Below, piece after piece: positions 1 through 5,902 of a stretch of DNA of 14,104 nt (position 1 is the first letter of the stretch; the number at the start of each line of letters is the position of its first letter). Source of the stretch: CP2-2F sp034436235 (GTDB taxonomy: Bacteria; Chloroflexota; Anaerolineae; Aggregatilineales; UBA2796); the NCBI GenBank assembly GCA_034436235.1, contig DAOTWB010000058.1, positions 1 to 14,104 of the forward strand, in the 5' to 3' direction. Made by a program: the position numbers and the translations under genes. The notes under the pieces are model-generated. The model ran no database searches. It saw nothing but the letters and a program-made list of their open reading frames with translations, and had not been told where the DNA came from.

Positions 1-398
1 CGATAGTGCCGTTCGCCTAGTCTCTCCGCGCGGATCGTGCCGGGATCGCCGTTGCGGTAAGCAGTGCGGTTCAGCGTATCCGCCAGCTCAAGCACTTGCT
101 CAAATGAAGTCAGCTCAGGCGGAAACTCGAAGATTTCACCCGCTTTCATGCCGATAGCGACCATGTTGAACATGCCGCCTGTGTCGTTGACGATGTCCGT
201 GAACAAGTCCAGCACAGGCTGCAACGGATACCACTTATCAAGCTCGATCTCTTCAAAGCCATGCTTGCGCAAGAGCGGCAAGAGAGTCTCGCGTTCCATC
301 GAGTAGACCGTGCCTTGCAACATGGCGCCAATGATCTCTGTGTTGGGATCGAAAGCCACATAACGGACAGGCGCTGAAGGCTCAGTTTTCGCGTCCAT
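1..398 (-). CDS. Unrecognised protein, C-terminus beyond the left edge
   Basis: The frame is open from an ATG at 398 to the window edge and encodes at least 132 residues, starting MDAKTEPSAPVRYVAFDPNT. A good ribosome binding site (AAGGGAG) lies 10 bases upstream. There is no signal peptide or membrane segment; the visible part looks like a soluble, mixed alpha/beta cytoplasmic protein. It contains a conserved-looking stretch (residues about 45-62, HGFEEIELDKWYPLQPVL) and later MFNMVAIGMKAG. I do not recognise the family and assign no function. The gene is divergent from the ornithine aminotransferase gene with 189 bp between them, so the two may share a regulatory region. The codon use matches its neighbours (GGC Gly, CGC Arg), which supports this frame over the overlapping shorter frames on both strands. 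Confidence 0.8.
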   Translation of the reverse strand, partial: MDAKTEPSAPVRYVAFDPNTEIIGAMLQGTVYSMERETLLPLLRKHGFEEIELDKWYPLQPVLDLFTDIVNDTGGMFNMVAIGMKAGEIFEFPPELTSFEQVLELADTLNRTAYRNGDPGTIRAERLGERHY

Positions 399-449
399 AC
401 AATAAACACTCCCTTGAGCAACAAGAATTTTCACGCACGATCTCAATGT

Positions 450-479
450 ACAATACAGCTTGTCCGCACGACTTTACAA
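450..479 (-). promoter_or_regulatory. Possible sigma70-like promoter for the gene at 1-398
   Basis: Read on the minus strand, TTGTAA (474-479) and TATTGT (450-455) are separated by 18 bases. Each matches four of six consensus positions, and they lie about 52-80 bases upstream of the ATG at 398. This is a weak by-eye match. Confidence 0.25.
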
Positions 480-553
480 ACGTATAACAATTGCCAAGCG
501 CACGGCGCGCAAATGACGCTCAATCTGAGCGCAACTTTGTGGTATATTTTATA

Positions 554-559
554 TATAAT
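554..559 (+). promoter_or_regulatory. Consensus -10 box (TATAAT) upstream of the aminotransferase
   Basis: A perfect TATAAT sits inside an AT-rich stretch (543-559) that stands out from the GC-rich surroundings, 28 bases before the ATG at 588. I could not find a convincing -35 hexamer 16-18 bases upstream, so the promoter may depend on an activator. The ribosome binding site AAGGTGGAG (577-585) follows directly. Confidence 0.45.
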
Positions 560-587
560 CGCAGCAGGTGAAAGATAAGGTGGAGCT

Positions 588-1814
588 ATGGACGAGCGTT
601 TACTTGAACACACTGCCGAATACTTCATTGATCTTGAAGAGCGCTATGGCGCGCACAATTATCATCCGATTGACGTGGTTATTCACGAGGCGAAAGGCGT
701 CTGGGTGACCGATGTGGAAGGCAGGCGCTACCTTGATTGCCTGAGCGCGTACTCAGCCGTCAATCAAGGTCACGCGCATCCCAGAATTCTCCAAGCGATG
801 ATCGAGCAGGCGCATCGCGTAACGCTGACGGCGCGCGCCTTTCGCAACGATCAGCTCGGTCCGTTCTACAAGGCGCTGTGCGAGCTGACGGGCTATCAGC
901 GCGTGCTGCCCATGAATAGCGGCGCTGAGGCGGTCGAGACGGCTATCAAGTTGGCGCGCAAGTGGGGCTATAAAGTCAAGGGCGTGCCAGATGGCGCGCA
1001 GGAGATCATCGTCTGCGAAGGCAACTTTCACGGGCGCACCACCACGATCATCAGCTTCAGCAGCGAGCCGCAATATAAAGAAGGCTTCGGTCCGCTGACA
1101 CCCGGCTTCATCAGCGTGCCGTATGGCGATGCCGAGGCGCTCGAAGCAGCCATCACGCCGAACACGGTCGCCTTCCTGGTTGAGCCGATTCAAGGCGAGA
1201 ACGGCGTGATCGTGCCGCCTGAAGGCTACTTGCGGCGTGTCGCCGAGATTTGCAAGCGTCACAACGTGCTGCTCATCAACGATGAGATTCAGACAGGGCT
1301 TGGGCGCAGCGGCAAGCTCTTCGTGCAGGATTACGAAGGCGTGCGCGGCGATATCCTGATCTTGGGCAAGGCGCTCTCAGGCGGCTTCTATCCTGTCTCA
1401 GCCATTCTGGCGGACGATCCGATCATGGGCGTCTTCCAGCCCGGCGATCACGGCAGCACTTTCGGCGGCAATCCACTGGCGGCGGCTGTGGCGCGCGCAG
1501 CGCTCGCCGTGATCGTGGAAGAGAACCTGCCCGAAAACGCGGCGCGCATGGGCGCGTACTTCAAAGAGCAGCTGGAAGAGATCAACAGTCCTTTGATCAA
1601 AGAAGTGCGCGGACGCGGCTTGCTGATCGGCGTGGAGATGAAGCCTGAGGCGGGCGGCGCGCGCCGCTTTGTCGAGGCGCTGCGCGAGCGCGGCGTGCTA
1701 TCGAAGGAGACGCACGTTCACACCGTGCGCTTTGCGCCGCCGCTGGTCATTCAGCGCGAAGAGATTGACTGGGCGCTGGAGCGCATTCGCCCTGTGCTGC
1801 TCGGTCAATTCTGA
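588..1814 (+). CDS. rocD: Ornithine--oxo-acid aminotransferase
   Basis: This is a cytoplasmic PLP-dependent class-III aminotransferase of 408 residues, the usual length for the family. It transfers the delta-amino group of ornithine to 2-oxoglutarate to give glutamate-5-semialdehyde, linking arginine and proline metabolism. Family landmarks in order are YGAHNYHP near residue 20, the SAYSAVNQGH substrate-site segment (53-62), SGAEAVETA (111-119) for cofactor phosphate binding, GNFHGRT (145-151), the cofactor-contacting aspartate D232 in NDEIQTGLGR, and the Schiff-base lysine K261 in LGKALSGGFYP. HGSTFGGNPLA and RGRGLLIGVE follow. The SAYSAVNQGH and FGGNPLA context is typical of ornithine rather than acetylornithine enzymes. 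The ATG at 588 follows AAGGTGGAG closely. The gene is monocistronic: it has its own -10 box and is followed by an intrinsic terminator. Nothing is truncated. Confidence 0.93.
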   Translation: MDERLLEHTAEYFIDLEERYGAHNYHPIDVVIHEAKGVWVTDVEGRRYLDCLSAYSAVNQGHAHPRILQAMIEQAHRVTLTARAFRNDQLGPFYKALCELTGYQRVLPMNSGAEAVETAIKLARKWGYKVKGVPDGAQEIIVCEGNFHGRTTTIISFSSEPQYKEGFGPLTPGFISVPYGDAEALEAAITPNTVAFLVEPIQGENGVIVPPEGYLRRVAEICKRHNVLLINDEIQTGLGRSGKLFVQDYEGVRGDILILGKALSGGFYPVSAILADDPIMGVFQPGDHGSTFGGNPLAAAVARAALAVIVEENLPENAARMGAYFKEQLEEINSPLIKEVRGRGLLIGVEMKPEAGGARRFVEALRERGVLSKETHVHTVRFAPPLVIQREEIDWALERIRPVLLGQF

Positions 1815-1828
1815 GCCGTACATCTGCA

Positions 1829-1857
1829 GAGGTCGGTCACAAGCCGACCTCGTTTTT
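1829..1857 (+). terminator. Intrinsic terminator after the aminotransferase gene
   Basis: A perfect 8-bp stem, GAGGTCGG (1829-1836) and CCGACCTC (1844-1851), encloses a 7-base loop. It is followed by G and five T residues (1853-1857). It begins 15 bases after the TGA stop at 1812-1814. Confidence 0.9.
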
Positions 1858-1880
1858 GTGGAGCGCATTTCAGCAGAGCG

Positions 1881-1889
1881 TGCTACAAT
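1881..1889 (+). promoter_or_regulatory. Extended -10 promoter element for the reductase/VOC/ABC operon
   Basis: TGCTACAAT is an extended -10 element (TG, one base, then TACAAT), located 43 bases before the ATG at 1933. No good -35 is visible, which is usual for extended -10 promoters. It lies just after the preceding terminator, where the promoter of a new operon is expected. Confidence 0.45.
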
Positions 1890-1932
1890 CTAAGCGTTTA
1901 GAATACGCACAAACGGAAGTGGACTTGCATCC

Positions 1933-2772
1933 ATGCGCGTTCTGATCACAGGCGCGAGCGGCGGCGTTGGACAAGCGCTCACGGCGCGCTTGCCTGAAGC
2001 GCACGGCGTCGCGCATGACCAGCTGGACGTGACCGATGGACACGCTGTGGCACAGCACATCAACGCCGCAGCGCCGCAAGTCGTAATCCATTGCGCGGCG
2101 CTCACCAACGTGGATCGTTGCGCGCAACAGCCATCTGAAGCGTTGCGCGTGAACGCCTTCGGCACGCAGAACGTCGCGCTCGCCTGCCAACGGATCGGCG
2201 CGGCGCTGTGTTACATCAGCACCAACGAAGTTTTCGACGGCGAGCGCGGCGCGCCATACGGCGAATACGATCCGCCGCAGCCTGCCAATCCTTACGGCTA
2301 CAGCAAATACGTCGGCGAGCAGATCGTGCGCCAGCTCGTGCCGAGGCACTACATCGTGCGCACGTCTTGGATATTCGCGCATAACGGACGCAACTTTTTG
2401 CAGCGCATCGTCAGCCTAGCGCGCGAAGGCAAGCCGCTCTCAGTGGTGACCGATGAAGTGGCTTGTCCAACGTACGCCGAAGACCTAGCGGAAGGCATCC
2501 TCGCCTTGATCAGCACTGAGCGCTACGGCACGTATCACCTGACCAATCAAGGCGCGGTCTCGCGCTACGCTTTCGCGCGCGCCATCTTGGACGCCTACGG
2601 CATGGCGGAATATCCAATCGCGCCAATTGTCAAAGCGCAATTCAACCGTCCGTCGCGTCCGCCGACTTACTCAGCCTTGCAGAATACTTTTGCTGCGCTG
2701 ATCGGCATTGCGCTGCGCGATTGGCGCGCCGCGCTGGACGCATTTATCGCACGTGAGACACAGAGCCTATGA
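1933..2772 (+). CDS. RmlD-like dTDP-4-dehydrorhamnose reductase family protein
   Basis: This is a cytoplasmic NAD(P)H-dependent extended short-chain dehydrogenase of 279 residues, typical for RmlD, which reduces dTDP-4-dehydrorhamnose to dTDP-rhamnose. The Rossmann motif GASGGVG is at 7-13. The active site shows YISTNEVFDG (94-103) and the YxxxK pair Y121/K125 in NPYGYSKYVGE. The RTSWIF (143-148) and VVTDEVACPTYAEDLAEGI segments are the RmlD-type substrate region. RmlD usually reads STDYVFDG, and here D and Y are N98 and E99, so the exact nucleotide sugar is uncertain. None of rmlA, rmlB or rmlC is adjacent. The gene starts an apparent three-gene operon and overlaps the next gene by 4 bp (ATGA). 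The start ATG at 1933 has only a weak ribosome binding site (GGAAGTGGA, 1915-1923 area), but the Rossmann motif begins right after it. Confidence 0.82.
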   Translation: MRVLITGASGGVGQALTARLPEAHGVAHDQLDVTDGHAVAQHINAAAPQVVIHCAALTNVDRCAQQPSEALRVNAFGTQNVALACQRIGAALCYISTNEVFDGERGAPYGEYDPPQPANPYGYSKYVGEQIVRQLVPRHYIVRTSWIFAHNGRNFLQRIVSLAREGKPLSVVTDEVACPTYAEDLAEGILALISTERYGTYHLTNQGAVSRYAFARAILDAYGMAEYPIAPIVKAQFNRPSRPPTYSALQNTFAALIGIALRDWRAALDAFIARETQSL

Positions 2773-3515
2773 ACGAGACGATCACAGTCACTTTTCAGCT
2801 GGAAGATGGCAGCCTTTTCAGCGGCGACATGCCGCGCCTTGCCATTGTCCATGAGGCGATGGAAAAGCTGCTGCCGCACGGCTTCCTGAAGAACAAGCGC
2901 ATCAGCATCACGCAGCCGCACAGCGGCGACCTGATCTATCCCGATATGTTCTGCGGCGAGATTCACGATCAATGCGGCGCGGCAGTGCTGCACATCGCGG
3001 CGCGCGCCTTGCCCGAGCCGAGCGGCGCGCCGCGCGCATGGCGCAATGTCGGCTTCGATCACTTGGCGCTGAGCATGGCGGATCGGCGCGCGGCAGTGGA
3101 TTTCTTCACGCGCGGCTTGGGCATGGTCGTCATGCGCGACGACGAGCATCTGGCTGTGCTGAGCGCGCCGAACGGCAACAACGCGCTCTTCCTGTTCGAA
3201 GCTGAGGCAGGCAAACCGCTCAGCGACGGCGTGCCAAGCCGCATTCATCACATCGGCTTTGTGGTGGACGATCTGGAAGCAGCCTATCAGCACTTGCGCG
3301 CCAATTTCCCTGCCTTCACCAGCGATTTCACGCTGCTCGAGCGCCTTGAGCGCTGGTCGCTCTACGGCAAAATCAGTTTTGGTGGCATCACGTTCATGAT
3401 TCAGCTCTCGCAGATCAAAGATGCCTATCGCGGCTTTCCCGATCCGAAGGCGTACGCCGACCTGATGTACGATTACAGCAGTCGGCATTATGGCGTGCGC
3501 TTCATGCCCGGCTGA
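2769..3515 (+). CDS. VOC (glyoxalase-fold) protein with an extra N-terminal domain
   Basis: This 248-residue soluble protein has two parts. Residues 1-85 form a domain I do not recognise, with C62, H66 and C69 close together in FCGEIHDQCG. Residues about 95-215 form a vicinal-oxygen-chelate domain. Compared with glyoxalase I, the likely metal ligands are H98 (GFDHLALS), E144 (LFLFEAE) and H161 (IHHIGFVVDD). The position that is normally a glutamate on the last strand reads Q212 (FMIQLSQ). That could mean altered metal binding, although human glyoxalase I uses a glutamine at one ligand site. VOC proteins include lyases, ring-cleaving dioxygenases and antibiotic-resistance proteins; nothing here fixes the reaction. 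Its ATG overlaps the stop of the reductase (ATGA), indicating translational coupling, and an ABC ATPase starts 15 bases later. Confidence 0.78.
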   Translation: MNETITVTFQLEDGSLFSGDMPRLAIVHEAMEKLLPHGFLKNKRISITQPHSGDLIYPDMFCGEIHDQCGAAVLHIAARALPEPSGAPRAWRNVGFDHLALSMADRRAAVDFFTRGLGMVVMRDDEHLAVLSAPNGNNALFLFEAEAGKPLSDGVPSRIHHIGFVVDDLEAAYQHLRANFPAFTSDFTLLERLERWSLYGKISFGGITFMIQLSQIKDAYRGFPDPKAYADLMYDYSSRHYGVRFMPG

Positions 3516-3530
3516 GCGGAGCGTTGTGCG

Positions 3531-4295
3531 ATGAGCAAAATCGTGGCTGAACAAGTGACCATTCGCTACGCCGATCGCGGCGGAGTTGGCGAAGTGACCG
3601 CCGTGCAAGACGTGACCTTCAGCGTGACGGAAAGCGAATTCGTCTGTTTGGTCGGACCGAGCGGTTGCGGCAAGACGAGCCTTCTGCGTGCCATCGCAGG
3701 CTTACAGCCGATCAGCAGCGGCAAGCTGCACGTGGAGCGCAGCGACGAAAAACGACCTGCCACAGCGATGGTCTTTCAAGGCGCGGCAGTCTTCCCATGG
3801 CTGACCGTGTTGGAGAACGTCAGCTATGGCTTGCGCACGCGCGGTCTGCCGTATGCGCAGCAGATCGCGATCGCGCGCGAGTGGATTGCGCGCGTGAAGC
3901 TGGAGCGCTTCGCTGAGGCTTATCCGCACCAACTCTCAGGCGGCATGCAGCAGCGCGTCGGCTTGGCGCGCGCCTTTGCCTACAACGCTGAGATATTGCT
4001 GATGGACGAGCCGTTCGGCGCGCTTGACGCACAGACTCGGCTGATCTTGCAGGATACGCTGCTCGAGCTGTGGCAGGCGAGCGGCAGCACGGTCTTATTT
4101 GTCACGCACAGCATTGATGAAGCGCTGACTCTGGCGGATCGGCTGCTGGTCATGTCAGCGCGTCCAGGACGCATTCTGAGCGACGAGCGCGTGCTGTTGC
4201 CGCGTCCGCGCGAGGCGGTCGCGCTGCGCAGTGATCCGCAATACGGCGCGCTGTTCGGCAAGGTTTGGTCGCTGCTGCGCGCGCAGGTCGCCTAA
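3531..4295 (+). CDS. ABC transporter ATP-binding protein, nitrate/sulfonate (NitT/TauT) type
   Basis: This 254-residue cytoplasmic ATPase drives an importer of the nitrate/sulfonate/bicarbonate class. Walker A is GPSGCGKT (42-49), the Q-loop is Q83 in MVFQGAAVFPWLTVLENV, the signature is LSGGMQQR (135-142), Walker B is ILLMDEP (155-161) with catalytic E160, the D-loop is GALDAQT, and the H-loop is H193 in FVTHSIDEA. The PWLTVLENV segment after the Q-loop and the THSIDEAL block are characteristic of the SsuB/TauB/NrtD group. The ATG at 3531 has GGAG 9 bases upstream. No permease or solute-binding protein lies next to it: the downstream gene is convergent and its stop overlaps this one. Its membrane partner must therefore be encoded elsewhere. 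The substrate cannot be told from the ATPase alone. Confidence 0.88.
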   Translation: MSKIVAEQVTIRYADRGGVGEVTAVQDVTFSVTESEFVCLVGPSGCGKTSLLRAIAGLQPISSGKLHVERSDEKRPATAMVFQGAAVFPWLTVLENVSYGLRTRGLPYAQQIAIAREWIARVKLERFAEAYPHQLSGGMQQRVGLARAFAYNAEILLMDEPFGALDAQTRLILQDTLLELWQASGSTVLFVTHSIDEALTLADRLLVMSARPGRILSDERVLLPRPREAVALRSDPQYGALFGKVWSLLRAQVA

Positions 4296-5227
4296 GCGAT
4301 CAGCACAGGTATCTGAGAGACGGCTGCGCCGCACAGCAGCTGATAGAGCTGTCGAGCAGCCAACACGGGCAGCTCGATAGCGCGCTGCGCGTTGTGTCTG
4401 CCGAAGCGATTGTGCCAGTTGGCGCCATAGAGCGGCACAGGCGCGCCGTGTTGCCGATGGAGCAGCATGTGCCAAGGGCGAGGCAGGAGCAGATCGGCAG
4501 TGTGTGCGCTTGGCGCGCTAGGCTGCAGCACAGCTTGGTCTGGCGGCAGCCAAGGCGCATGAATAGCCGTCTTGCCAAGAAACTGCTCGCCGTCGTACAA
4601 GCTGAGCGTCTGTTGCGCGCAATCCAGCCACACAGTCGGCTGACGGAGCAGCGAAGGTTGTGGCAGCCAGCGCTGTAAGCTCAGCGCGCTCGTCCAGCTG
4701 AGCGTGCCATTGCCTTTGGCGGTCGAAGTGAACGCATACCAAACTTGTCCGCGATCGTCCGTCAGCCAATCGCGCACATAGACGACTGTGCCGAAAGGAT
4801 ACGCGCCGTAGATGGCGGCGTAAGGCGTGCAAGCGGCGCGCAACGTTGTACTAGGCGCGATCACTTCGTAATAGCCTGTGTGCAGCGCGGTCGGCTCAGG
4901 CGGACGCACATAGGGCAGGATCGGCTGCATGGCTTCGCGCGGCAGATAGCCTTCGGCGATGCGATACCACCAGCCGTCGTCGCTGACGGCGCAGATCGGT
5001 TGTATGTGATCGGCGGGCAGCTGTTTGACGACCTCAGCGCTTGCGCGCGGCGCTGCGCGCACATCGGTCGCCTTGAACAGACGACCGAGCAGCTCGCTCT
5101 CAGGCGGCACGCCGAAGGTTGTGCCGTGCGCCAACGCCGCGAACGACATCGCGGTCATTTGGCTGTGCGCAATGCCGAGCAGCGCGGCGAAGGCGCTGTG
5201 CCGTAGAAATTGGCGGCGCGTGAGCAT
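4292..5227 (-). CDS. Tat-exported SH3-domain protein with a degenerate L,D-transpeptidase (YkuD-like) domain
   Basis: This protein has 311 residues from the ATG at 5227. The N-terminus MLTRRQFLRH is a twin-arginine signal (TRRQFL, residues 3-8), followed by a hydrophobic stretch to about residue 33. Residues about 48-105 look like a bacterial SH3 domain (KATDVRAAP, DDGWWYRI, GYLP), and residues about 119-185 could be a second one. From about residue 198 a YkuD-type L,D-transpeptidase fold follows (IWLDCAQQTLSLYDGE-like strand pair), ending in GANWHNRFG (268-276). In active enzymes that segment continues into the SHGC catalytic motif. Here the equivalent residues are A280, Q281, R282 and A283, so the nucleophilic cysteine is absent. 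It probably binds cell-wall material without cross-linking it. The start overlaps the stop of the thioredoxin gene (TGATG). A GTG at 5230 is a possible alternative start one codon earlier. Confidence 0.82.
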   Translation of the reverse strand: MLTRRQFLRHSAFAALLGIAHSQMTAMSFAALAHGTTFGVPPESELLGRLFKATDVRAAPRASAEVVKQLPADHIQPICAVSDDGWWYRIAEGYLPREAMQPILPYVRPPEPTALHTGYYEVIAPSTTLRAACTPYAAIYGAYPFGTVVYVRDWLTDDRGQVWYAFTSTAKGNGTLSWTSALSLQRWLPQPSLLRQPTVWLDCAQQTLSLYDGEQFLGKTAIHAPWLPPDQAVLQPSAPSAHTADLLLPRPWHMLLHRQHGAPVPLYGANWHNRFGRHNAQRAIELPVLAARQLYQLLCGAAVSQIPVLIA

Positions 5228-5820
5228 CACTCGTTCGCCAGCAAGGCTTGGATAGCGCGATCAAGCTCTTGGCGCGTCCGCAAGCCTTCGAGGATGCGGA
5301 ACGTTCTGCCGCGCGAATCGAGCAGGACGGTATAAGGGATGAATTCCACGTTGTAGCGCTGGATCAAGCGCCGTGAGGCACTGTTATCCACGTCCACATC
5401 CCAAAAATTGACCTGCGCGCTGTACTTGTCAATCATCGCTTGCACAGCAGGGCGCATCTGACGGCACGGTTGGCACCATGTGGCAGTGAAGCGAATGTAA
5501 TGCGGCTTGCCGTTCAAGGTGATCTCAGAGATGCCGGGCGTGGCAGTCGGACGGCTCTCAAAGGTGCCTAGGATCATGGCGTTGAAAGCGGTCAAGGTCA
5601 GCAGTGGCTCAGGGATGCTCGGCGTAGGCGAGGCGAGCGCGGAGCGCGGTCGCGTAGGTGTGGCGCTGGCGCCTAAGGCGAGCGTCGGGACGCTCAAGCT
5701 GGTCGGCGTGGCAGTCTTCACCTGCGATTGAGCGGCGTTCGGCGCGGCAAACAGCAGCAAGCTGCCGAACAAGGCGAGCAGTACACTTGCGAAAAGCGCG
5801 CTGCGCAAAGCGTTTGACAT
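5227..5820 (-). CDS. Secreted or membrane-anchored thioredoxin-fold protein
   Basis: This protein has 197 residues. An N-terminal signal or anchor segment (about 1-30, ALFASVLLALFGSLLLFAA core) is followed by a Thr/Pro/Ser-rich linker with ATPT and SPTP units (about 35-95), which would hold the catalytic domain away from the membrane. Residues about 98-195 form a thioredoxin domain with active site W115-C116-Q117-P118-C119 and the cis-proline P162 in EFIPYTVLLD. It should act as an extracytoplasmic dithiol/disulfide oxidoreductase. Direction (oxidant or reductant) cannot be read from the sequence, and no DsbB, CcdA or VKOR partner is in the window. The ATG at 5820 is preceded by GAGAG at moderate spacing. 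Its stop overlaps the start of the Tat-exported SH3/YkuD-like gene, so the two are co-translated. That partner has four cysteines and could be a client. Confidence 0.86.
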   Translation of the reverse strand: MSNALRSALFASVLLALFGSLLLFAAPNAAQSQVKTATPTSLSVPTLALGASATPTRPRSALASPTPSIPEPLLTLTAFNAMILGTFESRPTATPGISEITLNGKPHYIRFTATWCQPCRQMRPAVQAMIDKYSAQVNFWDVDVDNSASRRLIQRYNVEFIPYTVLLDSRGRTFRILEGLRTRQELDRAIQALLANE

Positions 5821-5834
5821 GGCGTTCTCTCACT

Positions 5835-5846
5835 CAAGATATCTTG
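5835..5846. repeat. Perfect 12-bp palindrome upstream of the thioredoxin gene
   Basis: CAAGATATCTTG is self-complementary over all 12 bases. It lies 15 bases upstream of the ATG at 5820, between the VIT/VWA stop and the thioredoxin start. It could be an operator, but it has no matching second copy in the window and may be chance. Confidence 0.35.
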
Positions 5847-5902
5847 GTTAGATACTAGCAATTGTACAGGCATTTGCGCAGCGCCGATCTGATCAGTTTT
5901 CC

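Noticed and set aside
64..424. Short frames on both strands at the left edge
   Set aside because: They overlap the edge-truncated minus-strand gene, which has a good ribosome binding site and the normal codon use of the region.
2667..3608. Long open frame of 313 codons on the minus strand
   Set aside because: It lies opposite the reductase, VOC and ABC genes, whose products are recognisable. It is a GC-rich antisense shadow with no family resemblance.
4265..5206. Plus-strand open frames opposite the SH3/YkuD-like gene
   Set aside because: The minus frame has a Tat signal and recognisable domains; the plus frames have no motifs.
5228..5230. GTG start one codon before the ATG of the SH3/YkuD-like gene
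   Set aside because: It is possible, but ATG 5227 gives the classical TGATG coupling, so I used ATG. The difference is one residue.
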